64,000 bases of DNA from assembly GCF_002310495.1 (NCBI RefSeq), contig NZ_CP023344.1:434001-498000 (forward strand), in the 5' to 3' direction. Source of the DNA: Nibricoccus aquaticus. Lineage in GTDB: Bacteria; Verrucomicrobiota; Verrucomicrobiia; Opitutales; Opitutaceae. Both the position numbers and the translations under genes were made by a program. The stretch's first letter is position 1. Each line of letters starts with the position of its first letter. Shown here one piece after another: positions 62,360 through 64,000 of the stretch. The notes beneath the pieces were generated by a model. It ran no database searches and was not told the DNA's origin. It saw only the letters and a program-made list of their open reading frames with translations.

Positions 62360-63259
62360 ATGCCGGATAAATTGATCGTCGCCAGCGCCCTCGAGGCCGC
62401 CCTCGTCCTCTCCGGACTCGTGCTGCTCTGGTGCTTCTTCCTAAGCCCGTCCGCCCGTGCGCGCGCCTCCCAGCCCATGCCTCTCCCTTATTGGGACATC
62501 CCCGGCTACGTCTTCGGCCTTACCATCGTCCGGCTTTTCGGTGTGGCCTTCATTATCCAGCTGCTGGCCGCCTCTCTGCTCAAAAAATATGCCCCCGATG
62601 TCCCGCTCGATAAAGGCTTCGGCCTCCTCCTGAGCGGCTTCGCGCTCCAGCTCGGCCTGCTCCTCGGTCTCGGCGTCAGCTGGGTGCTTCTGAAATCCAA
62701 CCGCTTCCAAGCCCAGCTTAATGTCGCCATCAACCCGGCTGCGGTACAACTGCCCGAGCCGCTCCCCCTGTCGCGAATCCCCTTCGCCGGCATCGCGACC
62801 TTCCTGATCATGATCGCGCTCATTGCGCCGATCGCCCTCCTCTGGCCAGTCCTGCTAGAGCAGTTCGGCCATACGCCAAAGCCCCAGGAAGTCGTCGAGC
62901 TTTTCACCGCCGCCGACTCTACCGCACAGCTCCTCTCGATGATGCTGTTCGCCACCATCATCGCACCGATCACCGAAGAACTGATCTTCCGCTTCGGCAT
63001 CTTCCGCTACCTGCGCGGCCGCGTTCCCCGCTCCGTTGTTTTCATTCTCCCTGCCCTGATGTTCGCCGCTGCCCACCAAAGCCTCACGGCCGGACTCCCG
63101 CTCTTCGTCTTCGGCCTCATCCAGGCCGTCGCCTACGAACGCACCGGACGCATCGCCGTCCCCATGATAGCGCACGGCCTCTTCAATCTGCACACCGCGC
63201 TCTTCCTCATGACCGGCACCGATCCCTATTCGGCTTTGATCAACCGGCTCGCGCCATGA
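62360..63259 (+). CDS. CPBP family intramembrane metalloprotease
   Basis: 299 residues with about eight membrane segments. The CPBP (Abi/CAAX protease-like) motifs are in order: 'IIAPITEELIFRFGIFRYLRG' (EE-x3-R) near 208, 'ILPALMFAAAHQSLTAGLPLFVFGLI' (F-x3-H) near 233 and 'VPMIAHGLFNLHTALFL' (H-x3-N) near 275. Such proteases act in the membrane; bacterial members include bacteriocin self-immunity proteins and others of unknown substrate. The stop overlaps the thiL start by ATGA. Confidence 0.87.
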   Translation: MPDKLIVASALEAALVLSGLVLLWCFFLSPSARARASQPMPLPYWDIPGYVFGLTIVRLFGVAFIIQLLAASLLKKYAPDVPLDKGFGLLLSGFALQLGLLLGLGVSWVLLKSNRFQAQLNVAINPAAVQLPEPLPLSRIPFAGIATFLIMIALIAPIALLWPVLLEQFGHTPKPQEVVELFTAADSTAQLLSMMLFATIIAPITEELIFRFGIFRYLRGRVPRSVVFILPALMFAAAHQSLTAGLPLFVFGLIQAVAYERTGRIAVPMIAHGLFNLHTALFLMTGTDPYSALINRLAP

Positions 63260-64000
63260 CCCCCTTCAGTCACCGCAAAGCCGATACCGTCGCCGCCCTC
63301 GGCGAAGAGCGCCTCATCTCCGCCATCCGCCGCTGGCTCGGCGATGTCTCCCCACCCGCCCCGCTCGGCATCGGTGACGACTGCGCCATTCTCCCCGCGT
63401 CGAAAAAAGCCCAGGCCATCACCGTCGATCCCGTCATCTACCGCCGTCACTTCGACGACTCCATCCCGCCCTGCGCCGTCGGCGCGAAACTCCTCAAGCG
63501 CAACCTCAGCGACCTCGCCGCCATGGGCGCAAAACCCCGCGCCGCCGTCGTCGCCCTCACGCTCGATCCCCGCACGCGCCTCGACTGGCTCGAAAAATTC
63601 TACCGCGGCCTCGCCGCCTGCGCGCGCACGTACAACCTCGCCATCGTCGGCGGTGACGTCGCACAAGCCGACAAAATCCTCGCCGCCAGCCTCACCCTGA
63701 TCGGCGAGGCTAGCGGCTCGCGCATGTTGACCCGCGCCGGCGCGCGCAGCGGCGACTGGATCTACGTCACCGGCCCCCTCGGCGGCAGCCTGCTCGGTAA
63801 ACATCACCGCTTCACGCCACGCCTCTCCGAAGGCGCCTGGCTCGCCGCCCACCCCGAAGTCCGCGCCATGATGGACCTGAGCGACGGCCTCGCCAAAGAT
63901 CTTCACGCGCTCACTCCCTCCAACGCCGAGCCCGCGCTCGATCCCGCTCTCATCCCCATCAGCCCTGCCGCCCGCAAACTCGCTCGCGACTCCAAGCGCA
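63256..64000 (+). CDS. thiL: Thiamine-monophosphate kinase, N-terminal part
   Basis: The first 248 residues are visible, starting MTPFSHRKADTVAALGEERL. Family blocks: 'PLGIGDDCAILPASKKAQAITVDPVIYRRHFD' (the DD and ATP/Mg site), 'AKLLKRNLSDLAAMGAKPRAAVVALTLD', 'LAIVGGDVAQADKILAASLTLIGEA' and 'MMDLSDGLAKDLHAL'. ThiL makes thiamine diphosphate from the monophosphate. The gene is translationally coupled to the CPBP gene and runs off the right edge. Confidence 0.93.
   Translation, partial: MTPFSHRKADTVAALGEERLISAIRRWLGDVSPPAPLGIGDDCAILPASKKAQAITVDPVIYRRHFDDSIPPCAVGAKLLKRNLSDLAAMGAKPRAAVVALTLDPRTRLDWLEKFYRGLAACARTYNLAIVGGDVAQADKILAASLTLIGEASGSRMLTRAGARSGDWIYVTGPLGGSLLGKHHRFTPRLSEGAWLAAHPEVRAMMDLSDGLAKDLHALTPSNAEPALDPALIPISPAARKLARDSKR

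Overview
The window looks like a chromosomal segment of a GC-rich, flagellated, Gram-negative bacterium. The best guess is Verrucomicrobiota, family Opitutaceae. That rests on the gene mix (ADP-heptose genes, DUF4337, ThuA and pseudokinase proteins) and on a dense set of short intergenic repeats whose antisense translation repeats 'DDTEVVPPG' and 'IWNSGRLE', which I associate with that group. No database search was possible. Most genes are ordinary housekeeping genes. I see no phage, insertion sequence or CRISPR array.

Layout. 0-7 kb: scpB-pheA on the minus strand, divergent from ilvD, then a single flagellin gene behind a strong sigma-28-type promoter, then pgi. 7-24 kb: mostly plus-strand single genes (small lipoprotein, rsmI, ppx/gppA, ThuA, M24 peptidase, hldA-lipoprotein-gmhB, Fpg/Nei glycosylase, tlyA, nadK), with minus-strand islands (response regulator; yhcH-like plus rlmJ; Nudix; SUI1 factor). 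Nearly every gap here carries short periodic or palindromic repeats. 25-31 kb: sucA-odhB-lpd, the whole 2-oxoglutarate dehydrogenase complex. 31-33 kb: a PAP2 phosphatase divergent from a lipid kinase-phosphoesterase pair. 33-43 kb: DUF4337, a secreted alpha/beta hydrolase, a large hybrid histidine kinase, a lipocalin, CsbD and entericidin-like small proteins, a DUF4190/pseudopilin-like protein and a TPR protein. 43-48 kb: ndk, ligA, VanZ-like and an AT-richer DUF2971 gene beside tRNA-Pro(GGG). 48-53 kb: a complete YtfQRT-YjfF type sugar ABC transporter. 53-56 kb: a glycosyltransferase divergent from a polyprenyl sugar-phosphate transferase. 56-59 kb: pyrR-pyrB-pyrC. 59-64 kb: a large membrane pseudokinase, a CPBP protease and the start of thiL.

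Functional links. sucA/odhB/lpd form one complex. hldA and gmhB are two of the steps to ADP-heptose for LPS. pyrR/B/C cover control and early steps of UMP synthesis. The four ytf genes overlap as one operon. PAP2, lipid kinase and phosphoesterase probably handle membrane lipid phosphates.

The most unusual material is (a) the intergenic repeat system, at least eight families with 7-10 bp internal periods or palindromes, dense in the first 30 kb and able to supply start or stop codons to neighbouring genes, and (b) the membrane pseudokinase at 59.4-62.2 kb, in which the usual catalytic residues are replaced.
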